Of a stretch of 64,000 bases of DNA, positions 52,946-63,284 are shown piece after piece. A program made the translations under genes and the position numbers. Location: the NCBI GenBank assembly GCA_903822175.1, contig CAIJOB010000022.1:94111-158110 (forward strand). Reading direction: 5' to 3'. Positions within the stretch are counted from its first letter, which is position 1, and every line of letters starts with the position of its first letter. Origin of the DNA: an uncultured Alphaproteobacteria bacterium. GTDB taxonomy: Bacteria > Pseudomonadota > Alphaproteobacteria > Caulobacterales > Caulobacteraceae. The notes under the pieces are model-generated. The model saw only the letters and a program-made list of their open reading frames with translations, made no database searches and had not been told where the DNA came from.

Positions 52946-54316
52946 CTAGGGCCGCACGGCGTCACCACCCAGGGATCTGCAGAGGCTGACATAGGTCTCG
53001 ATCCGATTGAGACGATTCTGCGCGAGCGCCGCCTCAGCCTGCCGCCGTGTCTGTTGGGCGTCGAGCCAGACCTGCAGGGGGATCGACCCGGCGCGATAGC
53101 GGATCTCGTCCAGCCGCTCGACCGTCCGCGCATTGGTCAGCGAGTCCTCGAGCGCCAGCGCCTGGGCGGCGAACTGTTCGCGGGCGGAGAGCGCGTTCTC
53201 GACGTCGGTCAGCGCCTGGTAGAGCGTCTGGCGGAACTGCACCGCGGCGAGCTCATAGTTGGTCTTCGAGACCCCGACGGCGAGCTTCAACTGGTCGAAC
53301 TGCAGGAACGGCAGGGCCAGCTCGGTCCCGACCGTGCCGACCGGATGGGTGAGCAGCTGGCCAAGCGCGGCGCTGGTCCCGCCGAGCGACCCGGTGAGCG
53401 ACAGGACGGGATAGAAGCTCAGCCGCGCCTGGTCGGCGGTGGCCAGCCGCTCGCGCAGGCGAAGCTCGGTGGCCCTGAGGTCCGGACGGCGGGCGAGGAG
53501 GCTCGCGGGCAGGCCGGCGTCCACCGGCGGCGGCGCGCCCTGCGGCAGGCGGGGGAGTTCGTTGGCGGGCGCCTGGCGCTCGCCGTTCAGCAGCAGGTCG
53601 ATGGCGTTGCGGGCCTCGACGCGCTGTTCGGTCAGGTCGTGCAGGCCGGCCTGCTGGCTCGCCAGGTTCTGCGCGGCTTCGGCCACTTCCAGCGAAGACG
53701 CGCTCCCGGCCTTGGCCTGCACCCGCACCAGGTCGAGCGCCCGCTGCGCATAGTCGACGCTCTGTTCGGCGAGCGCCACCCGCTCGTTCAGGAAGGCGAC
53801 CAGATAGTAGTCGTTGACCGTGGTGGCGATCAGCGAGAGCCGCGTGCTTTCCAGGTCCTGGGCGGTGGCCTTGGCCTCCCAGGCCGCGGCGCTCTTCTGG
53901 GCGGCGAGCGCGCCGAACAGGTCGAGCTCGTAGCTGGCGAACAGCGAGCCGGTGTCGGTGCGGCTGGAGATCTTCGGGTCGCGCAGGGTGGCGAGCGAAC
54001 TGGTGGTGACGTTGGCGCCGACCGTCGGGTTGATCACCGCGAAGCGGGCCTGCAGTTGGGCGCGGCGCAGCACGAGGCCGGCCGCGGCCAGGTCGTTGTC
54101 GCGGGCCAGCACGCGGTCGACCAACGCGTCGAGCTGCGGGTCGCCGAAGCGGGTCCACCAGCGGTCGCCGGCGGGTGCGGGGGTCGAGGCCGCGGCGCCC
54201 TTCCATTGCGGGCCGATGGTGACGGCAGGCCGCTGATAGGGCGTGTGCAGGGCCGTGCAGCCGGTGAGGACGGCCGCGAGCGCGGTCGCGGCGAGGAGGC
54301 GCGGGAGGCGGGTCAT
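52946..54316 (-). CDS. NodT-family outer-membrane efflux lipoprotein of the MacAB operon
   Basis: A 456-residue TolC/OprM-like channel. The lipoprotein signal is [20 protein letters not shown] with lipobox L-T-G-C. The efflux repeats are recognisable in [16 protein letters not shown] and [20 protein letters not shown]. Start ATG overlaps the stop of macB by four bases (ATGA), so it is translated with the ABC pump and should be its outer-membrane partner. It is clearly diverged from the second NodT protein in this window (44878-46287), which serves the RND pump. Confidence 0.92.
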   Translation of the reverse strand: MTRLPRLLAATALAAVLTGCTALHTPYQRPAVTIGPQWKGAAASTPAPAGDRWWTRFGDPQLDALVDRVLARDNDLAAAGLVLRRAQLQARFAVINPTVGANVTTSSLATLRDPKISSRTDTGSLFASYELDLFGALAAQKSAAAWEAKATAQDLESTRLSLIATTVNDYYLVAFLNERVALAEQSVDYAQRALDLVRVQAKAGSASSLEVAEAAQNLASQQAGLHDLTEQRVEARNAIDLLLNGERQAPANELPRLPQGAPPPVDAGLPASLLARRPDLRATELRLRERLATADQARLSFYPVLSLTGSLGGTSAALGQLLTHPVGTVGTELALPFLQFDQLKLAVGVSKTNYELAAVQFRQTLYQALTDVENALSAREQFAAQALALEDSLTNARTVERLDEIRYRAGSIPLQVWLDAQQTRRQAEAALAQNRLNRIETYVSLCRSLGGDAVRP

Positions 54317-56262
54317 TCGCGGGCCAGGGCCTCCACCGGGTCGAGACGCGCGGCGTTGCGCGCCGGCATGAAGCCGAACACCACCCCGATCAGGGTGGAG
54401 AAGCCGAAGGCGACGAGGATCGAGAGCGGCGAGATCACCACCTTCAGATTGGGCCCGGCCACCTGATTGATCAGGGCAGAAAGGCCGAGCGCCAGCGTGA
54501 CGCCGAACGCACCGCCGATCAGGCAGAGCAGGGAAGCCTCGATCATGAACTGGCTCATGATGTCGCTGCGCCGCGCGCCGACGGCGGAGCGGACCCCGAT
54601 CTCGGTGGTCCGCTCGGTGACCGACACCAGCATGATGTTCATCACCCCGATGCCGCCGACGATCAACGCGATGGCGGCGATGGCTCCGATCAGGAGGGTC
54701 AGGGCCGCGGTGGCCTGTTCGAAGGTCTTGCGGATCACGTCGGTGGAGAAGGTGAAGATGTCCTGCGTCCCGTGGCGGGCGGTCAGCAGCTTGACGATGG
54801 CCGCCGCCGCGACATCGCCCGGCGTGTTGTCGGTCAGGCGGACGGTGATGTTGCGCAGGTAGGCCTGACCCAGCATCCGGCCGAGCACGGTGGTGTAGGG
54901 GACATAGACGTTGAGGTTGTTGCCGTTGCCAAAGGCGCTGTCCTTGTGCGCCGCGACCCCGATCACCCGGCAGGGGACCGAGCCCAGCAGGATCACCTGG
55001 CCGACCGCATTGGCGTCGCCGAACAGCTTGCGCTTGGTGTTGTCGTCGATGACCACTTCCTGGCTCTGCTGGCGCACGGCGGAGCGGTCGAAGACCTGTC
55101 CGTTGGCCATCTCCATGTCGCGGACCCGGAAGTACTGCTCGCCGACCCCGTTGACCGTGCCGGTGGCCGAGACGTTGCGGTAGCGCAGGGTGACGGAGGT
55201 GGTGGCGGTGGGCGTCACGCTGTCGACGAAGCTCTGGGTGGCCAGCGCATCGGCGTCGGCGGCGGTGAGGGTGTGGATCGAGGAGGCCTTCTCGTCGCCG
55301 AAGTCCTTCCCCGGATAGACGTCGACGGTGTTGGTGCCGATGGAGCTGATCTGTTTGAGGATCACCTCGCGCGAGCCTTGGCCGAGGCCCACCACCGAGA
55401 CCACCGACGCGATGCCGATGATGATCCCCAGCATGGTCAGGAAGGAGCGCAGGCGGTGCGCGTTCATGGCCGAGAGCGCCATGCGGAAAGCTTCCGTAAG
55501 CCGTTGGACAACGGCGCCCAGGCTGGCGCGGCCGTGGGCTGGCGCGGCGCGTTCGACGGGTGGCGGCGCGGGGCGGCCGGTCAGGCGGTCGGCGATGATC
55601 AGGCCGTCGCTGATCTCGATGACGCGGCGCGCGTGCTCGGCCACCTTCATGTCATGGGTGACGATGATGACGGTGTGGCCCTCGGCGTTCAGCTCCTCCA
55701 GCACCTTCATGAGCTCGGCGCCGCTCTTGGAGTCGAGCGCGCCGGTGGGCTCGTCGGCAAGGATCAGCTGGCCGCCGTTCATCAGGGCGCGCGAGATCGA
55801 GACCCGCTGCTGCTGGCCGCCGGAGAGCTGCGAGGGCCGGTGGTCGAGGCGGTCGGCGAGGCCGAAGCGGGTGAGCAGTGTCCTGGCGCGCTCGCGGCGC
55901 TGCGCGGTCGGCTGGCCGGCGTAGATCGCCGGAACCTCGACATTGGCCAGCGCCGTCAGGTCGGCCATCAGATGGTAGCGTTGGAAGATGAAGCCGAAAT
56001 GCTCGCGCCGCAGTTCGGCAAGCTCGTCGGGATCGAGGCTGGCGGTGTCGCGCCCGGCCACCTGATAGGAGCCGGAGGTCGGCCGGTCGAGGCAGCCCAG
56101 GATGTTCATCAGCGTCGACTTGCCGGAGCCGGACGCGCCGACGATGGCCACCATCTCGCCGGCTTCGATGGTCAGCGTCACGTCCTCCAGCGCGGCGATC
56201 ACCTGGTCGCCGGCCGGATATTCCCGGCGCAGGTGCGTCAGCTGAAGCAGCGGCGGGGCCAT
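54313..56262 (-). CDS. macB: MacB-type ABC exporter (ATPase fused to permease)
   Basis: A 649-residue fusion protein. The N-terminal ATPase has Walker A GASGSGKS (about 42-49), signature [15 protein letters not shown], and Walker [15 protein letters not shown] linker of about 35 residues ([14 protein letters not shown]) leads to TM1 ([21 protein letters not shown]), a large periplasmic MacB core domain, and three C-terminal TM helices of the FtsX-like domain with [21 protein letters not shown]. MacB is a mechanotransmission pump that, with MacA and an outer-membrane factor, exports macrolides, peptides or siderophores from the periplasm. It begins two bases after macA ends. Confidence 0.93.
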   Translation of the reverse strand: MAPPLLQLTHLRREYPAGDQVIAALEDVTLTIEAGEMVAIVGASGSGKSTLMNILGCLDRPTSGSYQVAGRDTASLDPDELAELRREHFGFIFQRYHLMADLTALANVEVPAIYAGQPTAQRRERARTLLTRFGLADRLDHRPSQLSGGQQQRVSISRALMNGGQLILADEPTGALDSKSGAELMKVLEELNAEGHTVIIVTHDMKVAEHARRVIEISDGLIIADRLTGRPAPPPVERAAPAHGRASLGAVVQRLTEAFRMALSAMNAHRLRSFLTMLGIIIGIASVVSVVGLGQGSREVILKQISSIGTNTVDVYPGKDFGDEKASSIHTLTAADADALATQSFVDSVTPTATTSVTLRYRNVSATGTVNGVGEQYFRVRDMEMANGQVFDRSAVRQQSQEVVIDDNTKRKLFGDANAVGQVILLGSVPCRVIGVAAHKDSAFGNGNNLNVYVPYTTVLGRMLGQAYLRNITVRLTDNTPGDVAAAAIVKLLTARHGTQDIFTFSTDVIRKTFEQATAALTLLIGAIAAIALIVGGIGVMNIMLVSVTERTTEIGVRSAVGARRSDIMSQFMIEASLLCLIGGAFGVTLALGLSALINQVAGPNLKVVISPLSILVAFGFSTLIGVVFGFMPARNAARLDPVEALARE

Positions 56263-56264
56263 GC

Positions 56265-57506
56265 CTAGCCGCCGATCCGGACCTGCCCGCGCGGCGGCCC
56301 GCCCGGCGCGCCGGGCGGGCGAGCCGGCGCCTCGGTGGGCGCGCCTTCGCCGACGATCACCTTCTCGCCGGCCTTCAGCCCGCTCAGCACCTGGGCGGTG
56401 ACGTTGTTGTTGACGCCCACCTGAACCTTGCGGACCGCCGGCGGCTTCTTCGGGTCGGTGAGGATGCGGACCGTGTAGGCGCCTGGCGCACCGGCCGAGG
56501 TCAGGGCCGCCGAGGGCACGGTGAGCACATGCTTCTGCGACGCCAGGATGATGTAGACCTGGGCGGTCATGGACGTGCGCAGGACGCCATCGGGATTGGC
56601 CACCTCAAAGAGGCCGTTGTAGTAGACCGCCGCCGTCGAGGACGGGCTGGCGGTGGCCGTCGTCGTGCTGGTGATCGAATCCGGCGCGGGCTCGATGGCC
56701 CGCAGCTTGGCGTAGAAGCGCCGGTCGGGGTCGCCCAGGATGGTGAAATAGACGCTCTGGCCCGGATGGACCTTGACCACGTCGGCCTCGGAGATCTGCG
56801 CCTTGATGGTCATGGTCGCCAGGTCGGCCAGCTTGACGATGGTCGGCGCCGACTGCACCGCGTTGACCGTCTGGCCCTGCTTGGTCTGGATCGCGACGAC
56901 CACGCCGTCGATCGGCGCCACGATCTGGGTGTAGCCGAGGTTCACCTGGGCGTTGTCGACCGAGACGGTCGCCTGCTTGATCAGCGCATTGGTGGCCGCG
57001 AGGTTGGCCTGGGCGCTCTTCGTGGCGGCCTGGGCGGCCTCCAGATCCTGCTGCGAACTCGCCTGGGCGGCGTAGGTCGTCGACTGGCGTTGCAGCAGCA
57101 GCTTGTCCTGCGCCAGCGTCGCCTCCAGCGACAGCTTTTGCGCCTTCTGCTGTTCCAAGGTCGCCTGGGCGATCAGGAGCGTGTTGCGCTGGGTCGCCGG
57201 GTCGATCTCGGCGATCGCCTGGCCCTTCTGGACGGCGTCACCCAAGGCGACCTTCAGGGACTTCACCTGGCCGGAGACCTGGGCGCCCACATCGACCAGC
57301 AGGAAGGGTTGCAGGGTGCCGCTGGCCAGCACGGTCTGCTCGATGTCACCGACCGTGGCGGGCGCGGTGATGTAGCGGGGCGGCGGCTTGGTCGGGAAGG
57401 CGCAGGCCTTGATCAGGAACAGCACCACCAGGACGGCGATGCCGATCGCCACATAGCGACCGATGCGGCGCCCCTTGAGGGGCGTCTTGGAGGGAGTTGT
57501 CGCCAT
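56265..57506 (-). CDS. macA: MacA-type periplasmic adaptor
   Basis: A 413-residue membrane-fusion protein. One N-terminal TM helix (about 18-33, [17 protein letters not shown]) anchors it; the biotinyl-lipoyl halves are [20 protein letters not shown] and [20 protein letters not shown], separated by a helical hairpin rich in Gln/Ala ([17 protein letters not shown]). Unlike many MacA proteins it ends in a Pro/Gly/Arg-rich tail ([14 protein letters not shown]). It couples MacB to the NodT channel. First gene of the macA-macB-nodT operon; opgH lies 84 bases upstream on the same strand and may or may not share the transcript. Confidence 0.9.
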   Translation of the reverse strand: MATTPSKTPLKGRRIGRYVAIGIAVLVVLFLIKACAFPTKPPPRYITAPATVGDIEQTVLASGTLQPFLLVDVGAQVSGQVKSLKVALGDAVQKGQAIAEIDPATQRNTLLIAQATLEQQKAQKLSLEATLAQDKLLLQRQSTTYAAQASSQQDLEAAQAATKSAQANLAATNALIKQATVSVDNAQVNLGYTQIVAPIDGVVVAIQTKQGQTVNAVQSAPTIVKLADLATMTIKAQISEADVVKVHPGQSVYFTILGDPDRRFYAKLRAIEPAPDSITSTTTATASPSSTAAVYYNGLFEVANPDGVLRTSMTAQVYIILASQKHVLTVPSAALTSAGAPGAYTVRILTDPKKPPAVRKVQVGVNNNVTAQVLSGLKAGEKVIVGEGAPTEAPARPPGAPGGPPRGQVRIGG

Positions 57507-57590
57507 GAAGCCCGCCCTGTCCTGTTACGGTCAAGGTGGCGCGCGTCGGGCCAGTTCTCAAGGCCTGCTGCGAAACAGTCGCAGTCGCTT

Positions 57591-59525
57591 CTAGATCGAG
57601 GCCGCCTGCGGGGGCTGTGAGGCGGATGTGGGGGCGGGACGCGCGAGCGGACGGAAGACCACCGGCGTGGCGCTGAGGCCATGGTCGTCCGGCGTGGCCA
57701 GCAGGCCGGCCCGCGCCATCCGCTCGCCCACGCTGAGGCGCGAGGTGAAGACCGCCAGAGGGGCGGCGAACAGCAGCGGCAGGACGATGGGAGCGAAGCA
57801 GAGCGCCATGTCCGGCCGGAAGGCGAGCGCGGCGGTGAACACCAGGCCGGCGATCATCTGCCAGGTCATGGCGCGCAGGGCGTCCCGCCAGGCCAGGCCC
57901 TGGGCGTCGCGCTGCTGCGGCCGCCAGCCCACGTCGCGGCCGCGAAGGGTCAGGAAGACCGCGCGGGTGTTGGCGATCATCAGGATCGGGGCGAGCGCCG
58001 CCGACAGCACGATCTCCAGCGACATGCTCTTCAGGACCGCCGCGCCGCCACCGAACGCCCGGCGCTCGCCCGGCCGGCTCAGAACCAGCGCGCAACCCAG
58101 TAGCTTGGGGCCGATCAGCAGGATGCCTGACAGCAGCGAGGTCAGCATGAAGGGGGTGAAGCTGGGATGCAGCAGATACCAGAAGGACGACCAATCGACG
58201 GGATAGCGCAGCTGCAGGATGAGCCCGATCGCCAGGCCCGCGAACCACAGGACCGACGACAGATAGGCCATGGCGCCCATGCCCAGCTGCGAGCGGCTGA
58301 GCCCATGCAGGCCCGGCGCTCCGATCAGGCGCAGATGCTGCAGGTTGCCCTGGCACCAGCGGTGGTCGCGCTGGATGAAGTCGGTGAGCGTCGGCGGGGT
58401 CTCTTCGCAGCTGCCGTCCAGGGCGGCGGTGACATGCACCGCCCAGCCGGCGCGGCGCAGCAGGGCGGCCTCGATCACGTCGTGGCTCAGCACATGGCCG
58501 CCAAACGGCTTGGCGCCCGGCAGGATCGGCAGGCCGGCGGCGTCCGCGAAGGCGCGGACACGAACGATGGCGTTGTGGCCCCAGTAGCTGGCTTCCGCGC
58601 CCGCCCACCAGGCGAGGCCCGCCGCGGCGACCCGGCCGTACATCCGAACGCCGAACTGGCTCATCCGCGCGAACGGGGTGCCGGCGCCGGTGATGGTCGG
58701 AGCGGTCTGGATCAGGCCGATGCCTGGATTGCGCTGCATGGCGTCGGCCAGGCGCAGCAAGGTTTCGCCGGCCATCGAACTGTCGGCGTCGAGCACGACC
58801 ATGAAGCCATAGGCCCCGCCGAACTTGCGCACCCAGTCGGCGATGTTGCCGGCCTTGCGCTCCAGGTTCTTGGTCCGGCGGCGCAGGTAGAGGCGGCTCG
58901 ACGCCTGCGGGCGCAGCGACAGGAAGGCCGCGCGCTCGGCGAAGATCACGTCGTCGCGGGTGGAATCGCTGAGCACGAAGATGTCGAAGGCCTCAGACGC
59001 GCCCAGCCGCGCCAGGGACGCGTCGAGCGCCGCCAGGCGTGCAAAGGCGGCCTCGGCGTTCTCGTTGTAGATCGGCATCAGCAGCGCGGTGCGCGTGGTC
59101 GGCGTCGGCGGATGCGGCGCGAAAGCCAGGTCGTCCTGCTCGCGTCCGGTCTTCAGGACGAAGAGCCCGGCCACCGCGGTGCAGAACCAGCAGGCGATGG
59201 CCCCGACCAGCACCACGAAAACGCCGAAGCCGAGCGCCTCAAGACCGTCGAAGCCGCCGCGGCGGTAGAGGACGAAGGGGCCGATGGCGACGAGCGCCGT
59301 CAGGACCGCCGCGCCGCCGAACACGGCCAGGCGCCGCGCGGCGATGTTGGCGGGCGAGGTGGCCGGCTGGAAGGCTTCTGCTGGCTCGACGGGCGTCTCG
59401 AGCGATGTCTCGAGCGTCTGGCGCGGCATGGCCAGCGGCGATTCCGGCGGCAGCCAGAAGGCCGGCGCGATATCGGCTTCGCGCCAGTCGGCCGATCTTT
59501 CGAAGCGGTTCGCCAGATCGTTCAT
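57591..59525 (-). CDS. opgH: Osmoregulated periplasmic glucan glucosyltransferase OpgH (MdoH)
   Basis: A 644-residue inner-membrane GT2 enzyme from ATG 59525 (GGACGGGA upstream). Two TM helices near 90-145 precede the catalytic domain with VVLDADSSMAG and QRDHRWCQGNLQHL (the D-x-D and Q-x-x-R-W motifs), and about five to six TM helices follow. OpgH polymerises UDP-glucose into the beta-1,2-glucan backbone of periplasmic glucans and moves it across the membrane. The periplasmic partner OpgG/OpgD is not in the window, although opgGH is an operon in many proteobacteria. The shorter N-terminal domain compared with E. coli (about 850 residues) is common in alphaproteobacterial forms. Confidence 0.9.
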   Translation of the reverse strand: MNDLANRFERSADWREADIAPAFWLPPESPLAMPRQTLETSLETPVEPAEAFQPATSPANIAARRLAVFGGAAVLTALVAIGPFVLYRRGGFDGLEALGFGVFVVLVGAIACWFCTAVAGLFVLKTGREQDDLAFAPHPPTPTTRTALLMPIYNENAEAAFARLAALDASLARLGASEAFDIFVLSDSTRDDVIFAERAAFLSLRPQASSRLYLRRRTKNLERKAGNIADWVRKFGGAYGFMVVLDADSSMAGETLLRLADAMQRNPGIGLIQTAPTITGAGTPFARMSQFGVRMYGRVAAAGLAWWAGAEASYWGHNAIVRVRAFADAAGLPILPGAKPFGGHVLSHDVIEAALLRRAGWAVHVTAALDGSCEETPPTLTDFIQRDHRWCQGNLQHLRLIGAPGLHGLSRSQLGMGAMAYLSSVLWFAGLAIGLILQLRYPVDWSSFWYLLHPSFTPFMLTSLLSGILLIGPKLLGCALVLSRPGERRAFGGGAAVLKSMSLEIVLSAALAPILMIANTRAVFLTLRGRDVGWRPQQRDAQGLAWRDALRAMTWQMIAGLVFTAALAFRPDMALCFAPIVLPLLFAAPLAVFTSRLSVGERMARAGLLATPDDHGLSATPVVFRPLARPAPTSASQPPQAASI

Positions 59526-59660
59526 GCGCGTCCCGTCCAAGGCCCCAGCCGTCTGATGCGGCGTCATTGATGTTGCGACGCAGCATTCAGCCGATTCGCA
59601 GACAAGCAATCACGGAATCGTGAACTCGCCTAAATCACTGATGGGTGGGTGTTGTCCAGC

Positions 59661-60302
59661 CTATTTTTGCGGCAGCGACACATTCCGGAGGCATCGCTGC
59701 AGTGCAAAAGCCGCCACGCCGACCCAGCCCACCAGGATGATCGCATACCCGCGTTCCCACCATCCGACGTTGGCGTCGTTGACCAGGTTGGGCAGGACCA
59801 GGTGCTTGGTGAGCACGGTCAGAACGCCCATGGCGACAAAGACCAGCGCCAGGAACAGCTTCAGCCGCCGGACGCCGGCAAGCGGCCAGAGCCCCCAGAG
59901 CAGGAGCAGCGGCGCGAGCTGGATACCCAGCGCCAGGTTGATCGCGAGATGTCTGGGATCAGGCCAGTGATAGATCGCCGCCTGCGCCAGGCCCGCGCCG
60001 GCCAGCGCGAAGACCGCGGCGGTCAGGGCGCCGGCGATGCGGGCGTTGGCGAGCCTCACCATCGCCAGGCCGAACCCCGCGCCGGCGAGCGCCGTCATCA
60101 CGCCGGCGGTAAAGACGCCAGCGTTGAAGATCAGCGGATGGGTCGCAGCGGGGCCGCCGAGTTCGCTGAGATACTGCCGGGCCGGATTGAATCCCGGAAA
60201 GGCGGCCATGGCGGCCAGCGTCGCGGCCAGCGCCAGCAGGGGCGCGACGACGCCACAGACGAGTAGCGGCCGCGCAATCCGTTGCACCTGTGGCGGCCGC
60301 AA
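59661..60302 (-). CDS. DUF998 family membrane protein
   Basis: A 213-residue protein of about six TM helices. FPGFNPARQYLSELGGPAA after TM1 is the DUF998 signature (Y-x-x-S-x-x-S/G-E/L-G), followed by IFNAGVFTAGVM. The function of DUF998 is unknown; the family is widespread in membrane proteins with frog-like names only in databases. Start is uncertain: TTG 60302 (five bases after the M48 stop) or GTG 60287, neither with a clear ribosome site. Last gene of an apparent three-gene operon with the cyclase-tail-like protein and the M48 peptidase. Confidence 0.82.
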   Translation of the reverse strand: MRPPQVQRIARPLLVCGVVAPLLALAATLAAMAAFPGFNPARQYLSELGGPAATHPLIFNAGVFTAGVMTALAGAGFGLAMVRLANARIAGALTAAVFALAGAGLAQAAIYHWPDPRHLAINLALGIQLAPLLLLWGLWPLAGVRRLKLFLALVFVAMGVLTVLTKHLVLPNLVNDANVGWWERGYAIILVGWVGVAAFALQRCLRNVSLPQK

Positions 60303-60307
60303 TGGGT

Positions 60308-61291
60308 CTAGGTCAGGCGGAAGTGGGTGCGGGTCGGAAAGTCTTCCTTCAGCTCGGCCCAGCCCGGGTGAGTGGAGCTGGCCGCGGTCGGCGACTTGTC
60401 CTTCAAGGCCACGGCCTGCAGCCGCTTGATGCGGTCCTTGGTGCCGGGGTGGGTGGCATAGAGCGAGGTGGTGGCCTTGGTGTTGGGCGGCACCAGGCGC
60501 AGCAGGGTGTTGTAGAAGTCGCTGGCGTGGGCGCTGTCGTAGCCGATGGTGTGGAACACCGGCACGATGTGGCCGTCGGCGGTGTATTCCAAGTCCTGCG
60601 AATAGCCGCTGGTGATCATGTCATAGACCGGGCCTTCGAAGGCGGTCAGCACTTCCTGGGTGGCGAAGGCGCCGACGGAGCCGGCCTTCTTGGCCGCCAG
60701 GTCGACGACCTGCTGCTTGGCGATGCCGCCCATGCCCTGGACGAACTTCTTGTTCTTGATCTGGGCGACCCCGTGGCTGAACTCGGCGTGGGCCAGTTCG
60801 TGGCTGATCACCGCCGCCAGCTCCTCGGGCGTCGCCACATAGCGGATCAGGCCCTTGTGCACAGCGAGCTTGCCGCCCGGCAGCGCCCAGGCGTTGACCG
60901 TCTCGTTGTCGATCAGCGCGATTTCAAACTTGAAGTTGGGCCGCTTGGAGGTGCCGATCAGCGGCTCGGCGAAGCGGCGAAGCGCGTCCTGGGCGTTCTG
61001 CGAATTGTAGAGCCCGCCCGACTGGTCGATGAACCGCTCGTAGTAGTTGGTCCCCATCGAGATCTCGTCGGCCTCGGAGATCTGCATGCTGGCCAGCACA
61101 TTGGCGGCCTGGCCGGCCAGGTCGACCATCTTGCTGGCGCCGGCGGGCAGGGCCGGCATGCCGGGCAGGCTCGGCAGCCCGCTGAACTGCGCCAGCGCCG
61201 GCGTCGCGCCAACCAGACCCGCGGCGGCCACGCCGGTGAGCAGGCCCCGGCGGCCCCAGTCTGCCGGGTTGGAGTCTGCGGGATGGTCCAT
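60308..61291 (-). CDS. Exported M48-family zinc metallopeptidase
   Basis: A 327-residue peptidase with a Tat-type signal (WGRRGLLTGVAAAGLVGATPALAQ). The zinc motif HELAH (His164, Glu165, His168) is in VISHELAHAEFSHG, and the third ligand Glu probably lies in the SQDLEYTADGH segment (E-x-x-A-D), where the M48 pattern is conserved. It is a single-domain periplasmic member like the BepA/YcaL group without TPR repeats; likely a quality-control peptidase for envelope proteins. It starts 10 bases after the small cyclase-tail-like gene. Confidence 0.9.
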   Translation of the reverse strand: MDHPADSNPADWGRRGLLTGVAAAGLVGATPALAQFSGLPSLPGMPALPAGASKMVDLAGQAANVLASMQISEADEISMGTNYYERFIDQSGGLYNSQNAQDALRRFAEPLIGTSKRPNFKFEIALIDNETVNAWALPGGKLAVHKGLIRYVATPEELAAVISHELAHAEFSHGVAQIKNKKFVQGMGGIAKQQVVDLAAKKAGSVGAFATQEVLTAFEGPVYDMITSGYSQDLEYTADGHIVPVFHTIGYDSAHASDFYNTLLRLVPPNTKATTSLYATHPGTKDRIKRLQAVALKDKSPTAASSTHPGWAELKEDFPTRTHFRLT

Positions 61292-61301
61292 CAGCTTGCC
61301 C

Positions 61302-61574
61302 TCACTTGTGGGTCATCGTGAACTCGCCCTGCCAGTCGGCGGGCGGCGGCGTCTCAGAATAGGTCTCGCAGCGCTGCGCGTACACCGCCGATGGCGGGTC
61401 GCTGGGCGCCAGCGCCAGGAACAGCGCGCGCGCGGCGGTGAAATCGCGGGCGTCGTGCAGGGCCAGGCCCTCGTCGAACCGCGCCAGCCGCGCCAGGACG
61501 TCGTCGGCCACGGCGCCCCGCCGGCCCACGACCTCGAAGACGATAGGGGGTCCCGATTGCGTGCCGTTTGACAC
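61302..61574 (-). CDS. Free-standing homologue of a class III cyclase C-terminal tail
   Basis: A 90-residue protein from GTG 61574 (no clear ribosome site). It aligns over nearly its whole length with the last 84 or so residues of the cyclase at 50122-52812: P-x-x-V/F-x-E-x-x-G at the start, then EGLALHDARDFTAARALF against EGIEAYRARNWKAAARAF, D-x-P-x-x-VY-x-x-RC, and TPPPADWQGEFTMTHK against TPPADDWDGVWNLTEK. In cyclases this helical unit follows the catalytic core; here it is a separate gene upstream of an M48 peptidase. It is a candidate protein-interaction module or a remnant of a lost cyclase. No catalytic residues. Confidence 0.75.
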   Translation of the reverse strand: MSNGTQSGPPIVFEVVGRRGAVADDVLARLARFDEGLALHDARDFTAARALFLALAPSDPPSAVYAQRCETYSETPPPADWQGEFTMTHK

Positions 61575-61887
61575 ACAAATCGACTTTAGGACGCGGCAGG
61601 CACAGTCTTTTTCGATTCAACAGGTATTGAAGGGGATTTCCCGCAACGGTGACAATCGCCCGCGCCCAGCATCTCTTACCGCGCAAGAGCCGGATCAAGG
61701 GCCCGCCTAGGGTCGAAGGCGGACAAGGTCGGGTCCGAGGGTCCGTTTTCCGGCCCGGATCCAACTTCCGCAAGTGGTGCGTCGGTGACCTGGTTCGGCG
61801 TCGCCGCGGCATACTTCTGAGATCTGTAATGGCGGGAACGTAAGATGCGCCGGGCGGCGCCTAAAAGCCTCGGTGGATTGCGGGCCG
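61575..61887. other. 313-base gap upstream of the M48 operon
   Basis: No gene seen. The DUF3443 gene ends at its right edge and the small tail protein starts at its left edge, both on the minus strand. A GC-rich imperfect palindrome (GCGCCGGGCGGCGCC, about 61850-61864) 24 bases after the DUF3443 stop may end that transcript; no T-run. The AT-richer stretch at about 61600-61640 (TCTTTTTCGATTCAACAGG) is the likeliest promoter region for the minus-strand operon. Confidence 0.5.
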
Positions 61888-63276
61888 TCAGAAGGCGAAG
61901 AAGGGGGTGGCGGCGGTGGTCCCGTTCACAGTCGTACCCTCGATCGATGTGTAGACGGAGCGCCCGTAGAAGAATGGCAAGCCGTAGTCGAAGCTCTGCG
62001 CGAAGAAACTCGGGTCGATGTTCGGGTAGAAGACGCTCGAATTTCCGCCGAGGCCCGGTAGGACTGCATTGTTCGAATTGAACAGGATCTGGGCGCTGTA
62101 GAGGGTGAAGGCGCCGGAGACCGTGGCTCCGTTTAAGCCGGTGATCGTCGGCGTCAGGGAAATAGGCGAGGCCGGGCAGTAACAACCATCGAGGTCCCCC
62201 GAACTCGGACAGCGCGTGATCGTGCCGTCTTCGAAATAGTAACCGGCGCTGCCGCTATCGAGGAAGCTGTACTGGAGAGCCGTCCCTTTGTAGGTGACTG
62301 TCAGAAAACCCGGGCCCAACTGACTCGACGAACCCGTCACCGTATAGGCTTGAGCCGACCCCAAGCCGTTGTTGGTCTGGGTGCCAATGCCGAAATATAG
62401 CGTGCCGGCTGCGCTGGGCGCGCCGGTCGATGGTGCAGACGGCAGCACCAGCATAGTGCCGTTATTGTCCACGGCCATGCCTGCGACCGGGTTGATCACC
62501 TGGTGAAAGGGCGCGCTGGTCGAAGCCGGGAGCGCAATTGCAGTCCTGCAGCCGCTCGCGGGGCAATCGTAGTAGATGGGATTGCCCTGGCTCAACTGGG
62601 CAGAAGTGCCGCTTGAACAGTAGGAACCACAATCGGTCGCGGTCACACCGATGCCGATAATGCCGTTCGCCCCGAAAGCCTGGACCGAAATCCCCTCGTT
62701 GGGTCCGCCCACGGCGGAGCAACTCGCGGGCACGTTCGAGAAGGCGCTGCTCGAAGGGTCGGCGAGCACGTTCACCGGCATGTTTGAGATCTTCTCACCT
62801 TGCCCGGGTCCGGGGTTCGCGCCGCCGATGTAGAGATCTACGTAGCGGACCGAGCCGAACACATAGCCGTCGATATATTGGTAGCACTCGCCCACCGGGT
62901 TGGACGATGCGTCAGTCTCCGGCGTCAGAGAGGTGAGCAGGCTGGAGTTCAGCGCGGGGCCGATCAGCCGGACGCCGACAGATCCCGTGTCCACCGAGAC
63001 GTGGTCGAGGGTCTGGCAGTTGGTCGTGCTGCCGGGCGCGCAGATGGTGACGGAGACGAAGGCGACGTTGTTCGACGTGTAGCCGTTGGGTCCGGCCTGC
63101 AGGGCCGCGGGGCCGTTATCGACTGTGACAGACACATAGTTGTTCAACGTAGCCGGCGTCCCACCGCCTCCGGAGCTGGGCGTGGTGGTGGTGGTCGCGG
63201 CGCCACCGCCACCACCACCGCCGCTGCAGCCAGCCAGCAGCAGGACCGCCGCGATCGCGCAGAACGTCTTGAACAT
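61888..63276 (-). CDS. DUF3443 family lipoprotein
   Basis: A 462-residue exported protein from ATG 63276. The lipoprotein signal ends in LLLAGC with Cys17, followed by a Gly/Thr/Ser-rich linker (SGGGGGGGAATTTTTPSSGG). The body matches DUF3443: NNYVSVTVDNGP, an aspartate in HVSVDTGSVGVRLI that recalls the aspartic-protease D-T-G, GIIGIGV, and a second D-S-G in YSFLDSGSAGYYF. The DTG/DSG pair is suggestive of a pepsin-like fold, though protease activity is unproven for the family. Twelve or so cysteines are paired in short loops (DCGSYCS, CPSSGDLDGCYC), so disulfides are likely. Cotranscribed with DUF2844. Confidence 0.88.
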   Translation of the reverse strand: MFKTFCAIAAVLLLAGCSGGGGGGGAATTTTTPSSGGGGTPATLNNYVSVTVDNGPAALQAGPNGYTSNNVAFVSVTICAPGSTTNCQTLDHVSVDTGSVGVRLIGPALNSSLLTSLTPETDASSNPVGECYQYIDGYVFGSVRYVDLYIGGANPGPGQGEKISNMPVNVLADPSSSAFSNVPASCSAVGGPNEGISVQAFGANGIIGIGVTATDCGSYCSSGTSAQLSQGNPIYYDCPASGCRTAIALPASTSAPFHQVINPVAGMAVDNNGTMLVLPSAPSTGAPSAAGTLYFGIGTQTNNGLGSAQAYTVTGSSSQLGPGFLTVTYKGTALQYSFLDSGSAGYYFEDGTITRCPSSGDLDGCYCPASPISLTPTITGLNGATVSGAFTLYSAQILFNSNNAVLPGLGGNSSVFYPNIDPSFFAQSFDYGLPFFYGRSVYTSIEGTTVNGTTAATPFFAF

Positions 63277-63284
63277 GGTCCCGC

